A DNA stretch of 64,000 nucleotides. Origin: Azotobacter salinestris (GTDB lineage: Bacteria; Pseudomonadota; Gammaproteobacteria; Pseudomonadales; Pseudomonadaceae). The stretch is from assembly GCF_009363155.1 (NCBI RefSeq), contig NZ_CP045302.1, forward strand, positions 509,001 to 573,000. The letters run 5' to 3'. Shown in pieces: positions 1 to 9,237 of the stretch. Made by a program: the position numbers and the translations under genes. The first letter of the stretch is position 1; the number at the start of each line of letters is the position of its first letter. Under the pieces are notes generated by a model. The model was not told the origin of the DNA. It saw only the letters and a list, made by a program, of their open reading frames with translations, and made no database searches.

Positions 1-2434
1 ACGACAGGGTCACCGCCGGGAACTGGCCGATGTGGTTGATCAGCAGCGCCGCCGCCCGCTCCTCGACGCGCGCCAGGGACGACAGGCGCACCTGGCCGCC
101 CTCGGCGCTGGCCACGTGCACCTCGTCCAGCGCCGCCGGGCCGAGGCTGTCGACGGCACGGCTCTCCAGGACCACCCGGTACTGGTTGGCCTGGGTATAG
201 ATGGTGGAGATCTGCCGCTGGCCGAAGGCATCGTAGAGCGCATCGTCGATGGCGGCGACGGTCACGCCCAGGCGCGAGGCGGCGTCGCGGTCGATGTTCA
301 GGTAGACCTGCAGGCCGCGGCTCTGCAGATCGCTGGCCACGTCGGTCAGCTCCGGCAGGTCGTCCAGCGCTTCGACCAGGCGCGGCGTCCACTCCTCCAG
401 GAGGTCGCCGTCCGGCGACTCCAGGCTGAACTGGAACTGAGTGCGGCTGACCCGGTCCTCGATGGTCAGATCCTGCACCGGCTGGAGGAACAGCTGGATG
501 CCCGACACCGTGGCCAGCTGCGGGCGCAGCCGCTCGATCACCTGGCTGGCGGTGACATCGCGTTCGGCATGCGGCTTGAGATTGATCAGCAGGCGTCCGC
601 TGTTGAGGGTGACGTTGTCGCCGTCCACGCCGATGTAGGACGACAGGCTGGCCACCGCCGGGTCCTGCAGGATGACCTCGGCCAGGCGCTGCTGGCGCTC
701 GCTCATGGCACGGAAGGAAATGCTCTGCGGCGCCTCGGAGATGCCCTGGATCACTCCGGTGTCCTGGACCGGGAAGAAGCCCTTGGGCACCGCCTGGTAG
801 AGCACCACGGTGAGGCCGAGAGTGACCACGGCGATCAGCAGGGTCAGCCCCTGGTGGCGCAGCACCCAGTGCAGGGCGACGTCGTAGCGTGCGATCAGGG
901 CCTCGATCCAGGCGCCGCTGGCACGGTAGAAGCGGCCCTGGCGCTCCGCCGGCTCTTCCGGCTTGAGGAACAGCGCGCACATCATCGGCGTCAGGCTCAG
1001 CGAGACCAGCAGGGAGATCAGGATCGACACCGCCAGGGTGATGGCGAACTCGCGGAACAGTCGGCCGACCACATCGGCCATGAACAGCAGCGGGATCAGC
1101 ACGGCGATCAGCGAGAAGGTCAGCGAGATCAGGGTGAAGCCGATCTGCTTCGCGCCCTTCAGCGCCGCCTCGAGCGGCGTCGCGCCCTCCTCCAGATGGC
1201 GGGCGATGTTCTCCAGCATGACGATGGCGTCGTCGACCACGAAGCCGGCGGCGACGGTCAGTGCCATCAGCGTCAGGTTGTTGATGGAGAAGCCGGCCAG
1301 GTACATGACCCCGAAGGTGCCGATCAGAGACAGCGGCACGGCGATCGACGGGATCACCGTGGCCGACAGCTTGCGCAGGAAGACGAAGGTCACCAGCACC
1401 ACCAGGCACACCGCCAGCACCAGCTCGAACTGCACGTCGCGCACCGCGGCGCGGATGGTCTGGGTGCGGTCGGTGAGCTGGATTACCTCGAGGCTGGCCG
1501 GCAGGGTCGCGGCGATCTGCGGCAGCAGCGCCTGGATGCGCTCGACCACCTCGATGACGTTGGCCCCCGGCTGGCGCTGGATGTTCACCAACACCGCCGC
1601 GTTGCGGTCGGCCCAGGCGGCCAGGCGCTCGTTCTCGGCGCCGTCGACGATCCGCGCGACATCCTTCAGGCGCAGGGTCGCGCCGTTCTGGTGGGCGAGG
1701 ATCAGGTTGCGGTACTCGTCGGCGGATTTCAGCTGGTCGTTGGCGTCGAGCTGGGACACCCGGGTCGGGCCGTCGAAGTTGCCCTTGGGCTGGTTGACGT
1801 TGGAAGCGGTGATCAGCGAACGCACGTCGGACAGGTTCAGGCCGTAGGTGGCGAGCGCCTGCGGATCGACCTTGATGCGCACCGCCGGGCGCTGGCCGCC
1901 GGCCAGGCTGACCATGCCGACGCCGGTGATCTGCGCCAGCTTCTGCGCCATGCGGGTATCGACCAGGTCGTTGACCTGCGGCAGCGGCATGGTCGCCGAG
2001 GTGACCGCCAGGGTCACCACCGGGGTATCGGCCGGGTTGACCTTGTTGTACACCGGCGGCGTCGGCAGGTCGTCGGGCAACAGGTTGCTGGCCGCGTTGA
2101 TCGCCGCCTGCACCGACTGCTCGGCGACGTCCAGGTTCACCTCCAGGCTGAAGCGCAGGGTGATCACCGAGGCGCCGCCCGAGCTGGTCGAGGACATCTG
2201 CTTGAGGCCCGGCATCTGGCCGAACTGGCGCTCCAGCGGCGCGGTCACCGCGCTGGTCATCACTTCCGGGCTGGCGCCCGGATAGAGGGTCATCACGCGG
2301 ATGGTCGGATAGTCCACCTCGGGCAGCGCGGAAACCGGCAGCAGGCGGTAGGCGATCACCCCGCAGAGGAAGATCGCCACCATGATCAGCGTCGTGGCGA
2401 CCGGACGGAGAATGAAGGGGCGCGAGATGTTCAT
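1..2434 (-). CDS. muxB: RND efflux pump permease, MuxB/MdtB type (3' end outside window)
   Basis: Inner-membrane proton-driven RND transporter that would pair with the adaptor encoded just upstream. The minus-strand frame is open from the ATG at 2432-2434 to the window edge, giving about 811 of the roughly 1040 residues usual for the family. The N-terminus reads [16 protein letters not shown], the typical first RND helix, followed by the porter-domain motif [12 protein letters not shown] and the central helices containing [15 protein letters not shown], which carries the paired aspartates of the proton relay. The start overlaps the adaptor stop as ATGA, so the two are translationally coupled. 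In Pseudomonas a MuxA adaptor followed by MuxB and MuxC is familiar; MuxC and the outer-membrane channel would lie beyond position 1. The family is sure; the exact Mux assignment rests on similarity from memory and gene order. Confidence 0.88.
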   Translation of the reverse strand, partial: MNISRPFILRPVATTLIMVAIFLCGVIAYRLLPVSALPEVDYPTIRVMTLYPGASPEVMTSAVTAPLERQFGQMPGLKQMSSTSSGGASVITLRFSLEVNLDVAEQSVQAAINAASNLLPDDLPTPPVYNKVNPADTPVVTLAVTSATMPLPQVNDLVDTRMAQKLAQITGVGMVSLAGGQRPAVRIKVDPQALATYGLNLSDVRSLITASNVNQPKGNFDGPTRVSQLDANDQLKSADEYRNLILAHQNGATLRLKDVARIVDGAENERLAAWADRNAAVLVNIQRQPGANVIEVVERIQALLPQIAATLPASLEVIQLTDRTQTIRAAVRDVQFELVLAVCLVVLVTFVFLRKLSATVIPSIAVPLSLIGTFGVMYLAGFSINNLTLMALTVAAGFVVDDAIVMLENIARHLEEGATPLEAALKGAKQIGFTLISLTFSLIAVLIPLLFMADVVGRLFREFAITLAVSILISLLVSLSLTPMMCALFLKPEEPAERQGRFYRASGAWIEALIARYDVALHWVLRHQGLTLLIAVVTLGLTVVLYQAVPKGFFPVQDTGVIQGISEAPQSISFRAMSERQQRLAEVILQDPAVASLSSYIGVDGDNVTLNSGRLLINLKPHAERDVTASQVIERLRPQLATVSGIQLFLQPVQDLTIEDRVSRTQFQFSLESPDGDLLEEWTPRLVEALDDLPELTDVASDLQSRGLQVYLNIDRDAASRLGVTVAAIDDALYDAFGQRQISTIYTQANQYRVVLESRAVDSLGPAALDEVHVASAEGGQVRLSSLARVEERAAALLINHIGQFPAVTLS

Positions 2435-3750
2435 GCGTCGGGCTTCGCTCTCTGCGGCCGGCCGGCCGGTGCGGGGCTGGTCGCCTCGCCGACGGCCGTG
2501 CGCTTGTCGTCGATCACCTCGACCCTGGCGCCGTCGCGCAGGCGGTCGGTGCCCTCCAGCACCAGCCGCTCGCCAGCGTTCAGGCCCAGCTCGATCAGGG
2601 TCGTGGTGCCGTCGCCAGGGCCGGCCGTCACATAGCGCAGCTCCACCTTGCTGTCTTCGCCGACCACGTAGACGAAGGTGCCCTGGGAGCCGAACTGCAG
2701 CGCCGCCGCCGGCGCCAGCGTGGCCTGCTCGCGGGTGGTCACGCGCAGCCGGACATTGACGAACTGGTTGGGGAACAGGCGCTGCTCGATGTTTTCGAAG
2801 CGCGCCTTGAGGCGCACGGTGCCGGTGGTCAGGTCGATCTGGTTGTCCAGGCTTTCCAGCTCGCCGACGGCCAGGCGGTTGCGCTCGCTGCGGTCCCAGG
2901 CCTCCACGGCCAGGCGCTGGCCGGCCTGCACCTGCTCGAGGACCTGCGGCAGCTCGCCCTCGGGCAGGGTGAAGCTGACCGAGATCGGCAGGGTCTGGGT
3001 GATGGTCACCAGCGGCGTGGTGTCGCCGCTGCTGACCAGGTTGCCGACGTCCACCTGACGCAGGCCGAGACGCCCGGCGATGGGCGCGCGCACCTGGGTG
3101 TACTCCAGGTTGACCTTGGCCTCCTCGACCGACGCCAGGTTGGAGCGCACCGTGCCCTGGTACTGGGCGACCAGCGCCTCCTGGGTGTCGAGGGTCTGCT
3201 TGGCGACGGAGTCCTCGGCGTACAGGGTCTTGTAGCGGGCCAGGTCGATCTCGGCGTTGCGCAATTGCGCACGGTTCTGCTGCAGGGTGCCTTCGGCCTG
3301 CTTCAGCGCCGCCTGGTACAGACGCGGGTCGATCACCGCCAGCAGGTCGCCGGCCTTGACCTGCTGCCCCTCGCGGAACAGCACCTTGATCAGCTCGCCA
3401 TCCACCCGCGAGCGCACGTTCACCGTGTTGTAGGCAGTCACGGTGCCCAGCGCCCTGAGCTCGACCGGAAAATCGCCCTGGTGCACCTCGCCGACGCGCA
3501 CCGGCACCGGCCCGCCGAAGGGACCGCCGGGGCCGCCCGGACCTCCCGGCCGCCCACCGCCCGGCCGGCCCATCCCCGGTCCGCCCGCAGCGGGACCGCC
3601 CGCCGCCGGAGCGGACGCTGTCCAGAGGCCGGACAGCGCGGGCCACTGCCACCAGGCGGCGAGCGCGGCGGCGACGAGGGCCGCCAGCACCCCGTAGAGC
3701 CAGCGACGGCGGGGAGCGGGGAAAGGAGGATTCAGGTTCGACTCGGACAT
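2431..3750 (-). CDS. muxA: RND efflux periplasmic adaptor, MuxA/MdtA type
   Basis: Membrane fusion protein of 439 aa linking the RND permease to an outer-membrane channel. It has an N-terminal membrane anchor (about residues 15-40), a striking Gly/Pro-rich linker, then the lipoyl/hairpin and barrel domains of the HlyD/AcrA family. Recognisable pieces are [20 protein letters not shown] and the second lipoyl half [18 protein letters not shown]. The ATG at 3748-3750 is chosen; an in-frame TTG nine bases upstream is possible and neither has a strong Shine-Dalgarno. It overlaps muxB by four bases, so this is the first gene of the visible operon. The low-complexity linker between anchor and adaptor domains is unusually long. 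Confidence 0.87.
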   Translation of the reverse strand: MSESNLNPPFPAPRRRWLYGVLAALVAAALAAWWQWPALSGLWTASAPAAGGPAAGGPGMGRPGGGRPGGPGGPGGPFGGPVPVRVGEVHQGDFPVELRALGTVTAYNTVNVRSRVDGELIKVLFREGQQVKAGDLLAVIDPRLYQAALKQAEGTLQQNRAQLRNAEIDLARYKTLYAEDSVAKQTLDTQEALVAQYQGTVRSNLASVEEAKVNLEYTQVRAPIAGRLGLRQVDVGNLVSSGDTTPLVTITQTLPISVSFTLPEGELPQVLEQVQAGQRLAVEAWDRSERNRLAVGELESLDNQIDLTTGTVRLKARFENIEQRLFPNQFVNVRLRVTTREQATLAPAAALQFGSQGTFVYVVGEDSKVELRYVTAGPGDGTTTLIELGLNAGERLVLEGTDRLRDGARVEVIDDKRTAVGEATSPAPAGRPQRAKPDA

Positions 3751-4061
3751 GACGGACAACCACTTTCAAGGGAGGCTGAACGATAAGTAGTCGCTTCAAC
3801 CAAGCAAAGGGCCTTTACGGGTCTTTTACGTTATTCGCACCCGCGCCTGTCGGAATGGGCCGAGACGCCCGCAGCAACGTGACACTACCGCTATCCGTGC
3901 ATCGCGAAACGGGCGCCTTGCGAAGCCGGACAGGCCGCTGCCGGGAGAAGAAGATGGCGCTGCCGCGCAGGCGGGAGCGGATGCCTGCGCGCCCCTGAGC
4001 AGGCGGTGGCGCAGGCGTCCGGGAGCTTGTCGTGGGAGCGGAGCGGCGGCCGCTTCGGCGA
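3751..4061. other. Intergenic region between the mux operon and the symporter gene
   Basis: No coding frame here is convincing. On the minus strand it must hold the promoter of the muxAB operon and the 3' end of the upstream symporter transcript. The part nearest muxA (about 3780-3835) is relatively T-rich and contains TTGCTT and TACTTA hexamers, but their spacing is too short for a confident sigma70 call. The rest is GC-rich, with no hairpin followed by a T tract. Confidence 0.4.
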
Positions 4062-5435
4062 TCAGCCGGATGCGGGCCCCTGTGCCGTCTCCCGCTGCTC
4101 CGCGAAGTATTCCCGGGTCAGCCGCAACACCACCGGACTCAGCAGCAGCAGCGCGATCAGGTTGGGGATGGCCATCAGGCCGTTGAGGGTGTCGGCCACC
4201 AGCCAGGCGAAATCCAGCTGGGCGATGGCCCCAAAAGGCACGGCCGCCACCCAGATCACCCGGAACGGCAGGATCGCCCGGGTGCCGAACAGGAATTCCC
4301 AGCACTTCTCCCCATAATAGCTCCAGCCGAGGATGGTGGTGTAGGCGAAGGTCACCAAGGCCAGGCTGAGGATGGCCGCGCCGAAGCCCGGCATGGCCGA
4401 CTCGAAGGCCGCCGCGGAGAGCGCCGCGCCGCTCTTGCCGCTGGTCCAGACGCCGGAGCTGAGGATCGCCAGGCCGGTCAGGGTGCAGACCACGAGCGTG
4501 TCGATGAAGGTGCCGAGCATGCCGATCAGCCCGGAGCGCACCGAACTGGTGGTGGTGCCGGCAGCCTGGGCGATGCCGGCGGTGCCGAGTCCCGCCTCGT
4601 TGGAGAACACGCCGCGGGCCACGCCATAGCGGATCGCCGCCATCACCGCCGCGCCGGCGAAGCCGCCGGTGGCGGCCACCGGGCTGAAGGCGTGCTCGAA
4701 GAGCAGCGCGAAGGCACCGGGAATCGCCTCGGCGTTCACCACCAGCACCACCAGCGCGGCGGCCATGTAGGCCAGGCACATGAAGGGCACCAGAGCCTCG
4801 GCCACCCTGCCGATGCGCCGGATGCCGCCGAGGATCACCAACGCGGTGACCACCATGGCCGCCAGGCCGGAACTCCACATCGGCACGCCGAAGCTGTCCT
4901 CCAGGGCGTGGGCCATGCTGTTGACCTGCACCATGTTGCCGATGCCGAAACCGGCCAGTCCGCCGAACACGGCGAAGGCGCCGCCCAGCCAGGCCCACTT
5001 CGGGCCCAGGCCGTTGCGGATGGCGAACATCGGCCCGCCGACGTGCTCGCCGCGGTCGTCGCGCTCGCGATAATGCACCGCCAGCACCACCTCGCAATAC
5101 TTGGTGGCCATGCCGACCAGCGCGGTGCACCACATCCAGAACAGCGCGCCGGGGCCGCCGAGGAAAATCGCGGTAGCCACCCCGGCGATGTTGCCGGTGC
5201 CGACGGTGGCCGCCAGGCCGGTCATCAGCGCCTCGAAGGGGCTGATCTCGCCGCTCGCACCCGAGCCCCTGGCGCGTCCCTGCCAGAGCAGGGCGAAGCC
5301 CATCGGCAGCCGCCGCCAGGGCATGAAGCGCAGGGTGAGCAGAAGAAAAAGACCGGTGCCGAGAATCAGCACCAGCATCGGCGCTCCCCAGACGAGGCCG
5401 TTGAGGCCATTGACCAGGTTGTGGATGGACTCCAT
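4062..5435 (-). CDS. Sodium:alanine/glycine symporter, AGCS family
   Basis: Polytopic inner-membrane carrier of 457 aa that would import alanine or glycine with sodium. The sequence has about ten hydrophobic segments and family signatures such as LGTAGIAQAAGTTTSSVRSG and the conserved segment FIDTLVVCTLTGLAIL. The N-terminal segment VNGLNGLVWGAPMLVLILGT is typical of AlsT/DagA proteins. The start at 5433-5435 is preceded by GAAGGAGCC at a good distance; a longer in-frame reading to 5507 has no such signal. It is monocistronic as far as can be seen, between tamB upstream and the mux operon downstream on the same strand. Substrate choice (alanine, glycine or glutamine) cannot be read from sequence. 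Confidence 0.9.
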   Translation of the reverse strand: MESIHNLVNGLNGLVWGAPMLVLILGTGLFLLLTLRFMPWRRLPMGFALLWQGRARGSGASGEISPFEALMTGLAATVGTGNIAGVATAIFLGGPGALFWMWCTALVGMATKYCEVVLAVHYRERDDRGEHVGGPMFAIRNGLGPKWAWLGGAFAVFGGLAGFGIGNMVQVNSMAHALEDSFGVPMWSSGLAAMVVTALVILGGIRRIGRVAEALVPFMCLAYMAAALVVLVVNAEAIPGAFALLFEHAFSPVAATGGFAGAAVMAAIRYGVARGVFSNEAGLGTAGIAQAAGTTTSSVRSGLIGMLGTFIDTLVVCTLTGLAILSSGVWTSGKSGAALSAAAFESAMPGFGAAILSLALVTFAYTTILGWSYYGEKCWEFLFGTRAILPFRVIWVAAVPFGAIAQLDFAWLVADTLNGLMAIPNLIALLLLSPVVLRLTREYFAEQRETAQGPASG

Positions 5436-5506
5436 CGAAGGCTCCTTCGTTGTTGTTGCGCGACGGATTGAGCCGACAATGGAAGCATGAAGCGGTCCAG
5501 TACGCA

Positions 5507-5523
5507 CGATTTCGCTGAAATCG
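5507..5523 (-). terminator. Short perfect hairpin after tamB
   Basis: CGATTTC-GCT-GAAATCG is a perfect 7-bp inverted repeat 16 bases beyond the tamB stop. It lacks a clear T tract, so it may be a weak or Rho-assisted terminator, or simply a stabilising 3' hairpin for the tamAB message. Confidence 0.3.
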
Positions 5524-5538
5524 CCCGTACCGCTCCGT

Positions 5539-8500
5539 TCAGAAATCCCGCTTGTAGAAGAGATCCAGCGAACTGGCCAGCCCGCTGGCCGCCTCGAGGT
5601 ACAGCCGGCGGGTCAGTTGGTAACGCAAGGCGATGCTGTTCAGGGGCTCGAATACGCCGACCCCGTAGACCAGGCTGAGGCGGTCGGACAGCTTGCCGCT
5701 GGCCACCACGCTGGTTTCCGAACCGCTGCCCTGGGTGCCCAGCTCGAACTGCTCGATGCCCAGGTTCTCCGCCAGGCTGCCGGTGATCGAGGAACTGCCG
5801 GCCAGGCCGAGACCGAGCGCGGCGCGGGCCAGCAGGTTGCTGTCGCCACCGTCGGCGCGGCCCGGCGCGCGGCCCAGCAGCAGGTAGGACAGGGCCTGCT
5901 CCTGACTCATCGCCGGCTCGCTGAACACGTCGGTGCGCGGCTCCAGGACATTGCCGGCGACCCGCAGGCCGGCGACCACGTCGTCGACCTGACGGATCGC
6001 CTCGATGTCCAGATACGGCTGGTCGATCGGACCGATGAACAGCAGGCGCGCCCGGCGGATGTCCAGGCGCTGGCCATAGGCGCGGTAGCGGCCGTTCTCC
6101 AGCCTCAGCTCGCCGCGGGTGTCGAGGTTGTCGCCGATGTGCAGGTGGCCGGCCAGCTCGGCGTTCAGGCCGAAACCGCTGAAGGTCAGCTTGTCCCGGC
6201 CGACCTCGACATCGATGTCCATCTGCATGGCCAGCTGGCGACGGGGCTTGACCTCGCGGCCGGCCACCACGGCGTCCTCGGAGACGCGGACGGTGGAGGC
6301 CGGCAGCTCGCGCAGGGTGATCGCCCCGCGCGGCACCCCCAGCGTGCCGCTCAGGGCCAGCTGCCGATCGGCCGCACTCCCGGCCAGCCGCACCTGCAGG
6401 TCCGGCTCCACCTCCAGCTCGGCATAGGGCTGCACGGTCACCGGCAGACGGCTGCCGCGGATGCGCAGCTCCAGCTCCGGCGCCTGGCGCCAGTCCAGGG
6501 TGCCGTCCAGGCTGCCGCGACCGCGCTCGCCGCTGCGCCAGCCACCGTTCAGGCGCAGGCTGTCGCCGGCGATCTGCGCCTGCAGGGCGAGGTCCTCGAT
6601 GCGGATCGGCAGTTCGCTGCCGGCCACCAGCCCGTCGCGCAGCTGCAGGCGGCCGTCGATCTGCGGCTGCAACAGGGTGCCGCGCAGGGTGCCGCTGCCG
6701 TCGAGCGTGCCGTCCAGCTCCTCGACCGGCGCGGCGAAGGGACGCAGCACCCCGAGCTCCAGCCCACGCAGGGCGAACTGACCGGAGAGTGGCTTGTCCC
6801 GGCCGCGCGGGTCGATCTGCGCATTGAGTTCCAGCTCGCCCAGCTGCGCACCGCTGAAGGCCAGCCTGGCGTCGATGCGGCTCGGCTGCAGACGGCTGTC
6901 GAGCAGCAGCTCGCGGTAGGGAAACTCCTGCCAGCGGTCCCTCTCGCGCAGGCGCAACACACCGTTGCCGGCATCCAGACGAATCTGTCCGTGCGGCCCG
7001 GCGTCCGGCAGCTCGAGCTGCAGATCGCCGTTCAGCCGGCCCTGCCAGGCGAAGCCCTGCGGCCACAAGGCGGCCAGGCTTTCCAGCGGGAAGTTGCGCA
7101 GCCGGTAATTCAGACGGGGGTCGGGCAGCAGCCGTTGATCCTCGCCGCAGAGGCTCGCCGAACCGAAGCGCCAGCAGTGCGCACCGAGGTTCACCCGGCC
7201 GCTGGCCAGGCGCTCGAGGCGCGCCGGCTCCTGCAGGCGCCAGTCCTGGCCATGGCTGCGCACCTCGCCGCGGCTCAGCCGGCCGCGCCAGTTCCAGCCT
7301 TGGGCCAGCTCCTCCAGGCGGCCGTCGAGCGCCAATGCCAGCTCCAACTCGGGGCCGTCGAGGTCGAGGGTCAGGCTCTGCGTGCGCCGGTCGCCCTGCC
7401 CCAGCACCTGGAGCCGGCCCAAGGACGTGGCGCCGAGCTGAATGCCACCGGCATCCAGGGTCACGCGGCCGCGCTGGGCCGCATCGAGATTGCCGGCCAG
7501 GGTCAGGCTGTCCAGGCGCCGTTCGCCCAGGCGCAGCCGACGACCGTTCAGGTCGAGCCGGCCCTGCGGGGCCGCCAGGGTGCCGGCGAGATCGAGGCGG
7601 CCGCTGGCGCTGCCCTGCAGGCCCGGCCAGAGCTGGCCCAGCTGCGGCAAGGCCAGCTCCAGCCGGCCCCTGAGGCGCTCGTCGAGCTGCCCGCTGCCAT
7701 GGACGCGGTTGGCGCCGAGCGCCAGGTCGAGCTTCGCCAGCTCCCAGGCGTCGTCCGCGCCCTTCGCCTCGAGCAGCAGGCGCGCCCGCTGGCCGCGCAG
7801 CTGCCCGGAAAGGTCGACGCTGGCGTCCAGCTGCAGGCGGCCGTCGCGCAGCGACCCCTGGCTCTTCAGCGGCCCGCCGAGGCGGCCGCCCAGCTCGGCG
7901 AGCCAGTAGGCGGGATCGAACTCGCTCAGCCGCAGGTCGGCGTTCCAGCCGATGCCGTCGGCGAAGCGCAGGCCGAGCACGCCCTGCGCCCGCCCCTGGC
8001 CGGCGACCAGCTGCAGTTGCGGCAGGTGAAGCTGGGTGAGGTCGCCGCTCAGCGGACTGGCCAGGGTGAAGGGACCGGCCGGTCCTTCGAGGGCGGCAGC
8101 GAAGTTGCCGAGATAGCCGCCGTCCCGGTAGGACAGCTCGCCATCGAGGCGCCTGAGGCTCACCGCCGGCTCCTCGATGGCCGGGTAGAGCCGCCGCCAG
8201 GGAAAGTCCCGCCAGGCGATGCGCAGCTCGCCGGCTAGCCCCTCGCGCCAGTCCAGACGGCCGGACAGATCGACCCGCCGCTTGTCGCCGGCGTCCAGCC
8301 GGAGCCTCGCAAGCTCCGCGCCCTCGGCCGTCACCTGCCCGCGCAGGGCCAGCGCCACATCACCGCCCTCGCCCGGCAAGCTGGCGTCGCCCTTCAGGGC
8401 ATAGCCCTTCTGCAGGTCGCCGTCGAGACTGAGCTCGAGCCGCTGCAGGCGCAGGGTATCGGGCAGTTCGGCAGCCGCCTTGAAGCCATCGGCGGTCAGG

Positions 8501-9237
8501 GTCAGGCTGGCCGGGACATGCTCGGCGAGCGGCCGGAGCGCGCCGCTCAAGCGCCCGCTCAGATAGCCCTGGCTGTCGGCCTGCACGCTCAGGCTGCCCT
8601 GCAGATCGCCCTCCACCTGCAGGTCGAGGTTCCAGGACTGGCCCTCCGGTGCCGGCAGGCGCAGGCTACCGCCCGCGGTCAGCGGCCAGGTGCCGGCGGG
8701 CACGAGGTGGCCCTGCAGGTCCAGCCTCAGGTCGTCGCGCCGGGCCTCGAGCCTGTCGATGCGCAGTCCCTCGGCAGTCCAGTGCGCCGAGAGCTGCAGA
8801 TCCTGCCCCTGTTCGCCGCCGTTCAGCAGCAACCGGCCGACGCGTGCCTCGACCAGGCGGATCTGCAGCGGCAGCTTCAGCTCCGGCAGTTGCAGCGGTC
8901 CTTCTGCCGCTGTCTCCTCCTTGCCCGGCGGCAGCTCCAGGCTCACCTGCGCGGCGACCAGGCGGTCCACGCAGAGGCTCAGCCCCAGCAGGCAACTCGG
9001 GCGCCAGGCGAATTCGACGTCGCTCAGCTCGACGCGCCGCTCGCCCTGGCGCCAGTCCAGCCGCTCGGCTTGCCAGGTGCCGGCGAGACGCCCGGAAAAG
9101 TCCTCCACCTGCAGCCCCGGCACCCGCCCGAGCAGCCAGCGGCTACCGGCGCCAGTGCCGAGCAGCGCCGCCAGCGCGGCCAATATCAACGCCAGTCCCA
9201 GCAGGAGGCCGTACAGTGCCAGTCTCAGGCCCTTCAT
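5539..9237 (-). CDS. tamB: TamB, inner-membrane component of the translocation and assembly module
   Basis: Large envelope-spanning AsmA/TamB-family protein of 1232 aa, thought to bridge the periplasm and help lipid transport and autotransporter assembly together with TamA. It starts with an N-terminal membrane anchor (about residues 5-25, GLRLALYGLLLGLALILAAL), followed by a long region of repetitive beta-strand sequence. It ends in the conserved DUF490 C-terminus with LAENLGIEQFELG and a terminal phenylalanine (FYKRDF). The ATG at 9235-9237 overlaps the tamA stop as ATGA. Length and order (tamA then tamB) match the family. A much longer frame extends upstream inside tamA in another phase and is not real. 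Confidence 0.93.
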   Translation of the reverse strand: MKGLRLALYGLLLGLALILAALAALLGTGAGSRWLLGRVPGLQVEDFSGRLAGTWQAERLDWRQGERRVELSDVEFAWRPSCLLGLSLCVDRLVAAQVSLELPPGKEETAAEGPLQLPELKLPLQIRLVEARVGRLLLNGGEQGQDLQLSAHWTAEGLRIDRLEARRDDLRLDLQGHLVPAGTWPLTAGGSLRLPAPEGQSWNLDLQVEGDLQGSLSVQADSQGYLSGRLSGALRPLAEHVPASLTLTADGFKAAAELPDTLRLQRLELSLDGDLQKGYALKGDASLPGEGGDVALALRGQVTAEGAELARLRLDAGDKRRVDLSGRLDWREGLAGELRIAWRDFPWRRLYPAIEEPAVSLRRLDGELSYRDGGYLGNFAAALEGPAGPFTLASPLSGDLTQLHLPQLQLVAGQGRAQGVLGLRFADGIGWNADLRLSEFDPAYWLAELGGRLGGPLKSQGSLRDGRLQLDASVDLSGQLRGQRARLLLEAKGADDAWELAKLDLALGANRVHGSGQLDERLRGRLELALPQLGQLWPGLQGSASGRLDLAGTLAAPQGRLDLNGRRLRLGERRLDSLTLAGNLDAAQRGRVTLDAGGIQLGATSLGRLQVLGQGDRRTQSLTLDLDGPELELALALDGRLEELAQGWNWRGRLSRGEVRSHGQDWRLQEPARLERLASGRVNLGAHCWRFGSASLCGEDQRLLPDPRLNYRLRNFPLESLAALWPQGFAWQGRLNGDLQLELPDAGPHGQIRLDAGNGVLRLRERDRWQEFPYRELLLDSRLQPSRIDARLAFSGAQLGELELNAQIDPRGRDKPLSGQFALRGLELGVLRPFAAPVEELDGTLDGSGTLRGTLLQPQIDGRLQLRDGLVAGSELPIRIEDLALQAQIAGDSLRLNGGWRSGERGRGSLDGTLDWRQAPELELRIRGSRLPVTVQPYAELEVEPDLQVRLAGSAADRQLALSGTLGVPRGAITLRELPASTVRVSEDAVVAGREVKPRRQLAMQMDIDVEVGRDKLTFSGFGLNAELAGHLHIGDNLDTRGELRLENGRYRAYGQRLDIRRARLLFIGPIDQPYLDIEAIRQVDDVVAGLRVAGNVLEPRTDVFSEPAMSQEQALSYLLLGRAPGRADGGDSNLLARAALGLGLAGSSSITGSLAENLGIEQFELGTQGSGSETSVVASGKLSDRLSLVYGVGVFEPLNSIALRYQLTRRLYLEAASGLASSLDLFYKRDF

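Noticed and set aside
32-2635. Long plus-strand open frame of 867 codons
   Set aside because: It lies opposite the RND permease gene; its His/Asp/Gln/Arg-rich translation has no family resemblance and is the antisense shadow of a GC-rich gene.
5617-8238. Plus-strand open frame of 873 codons
   Set aside because: Antisense shadow of tamB with low-complexity Ala/Gln/Glu-rich translation.
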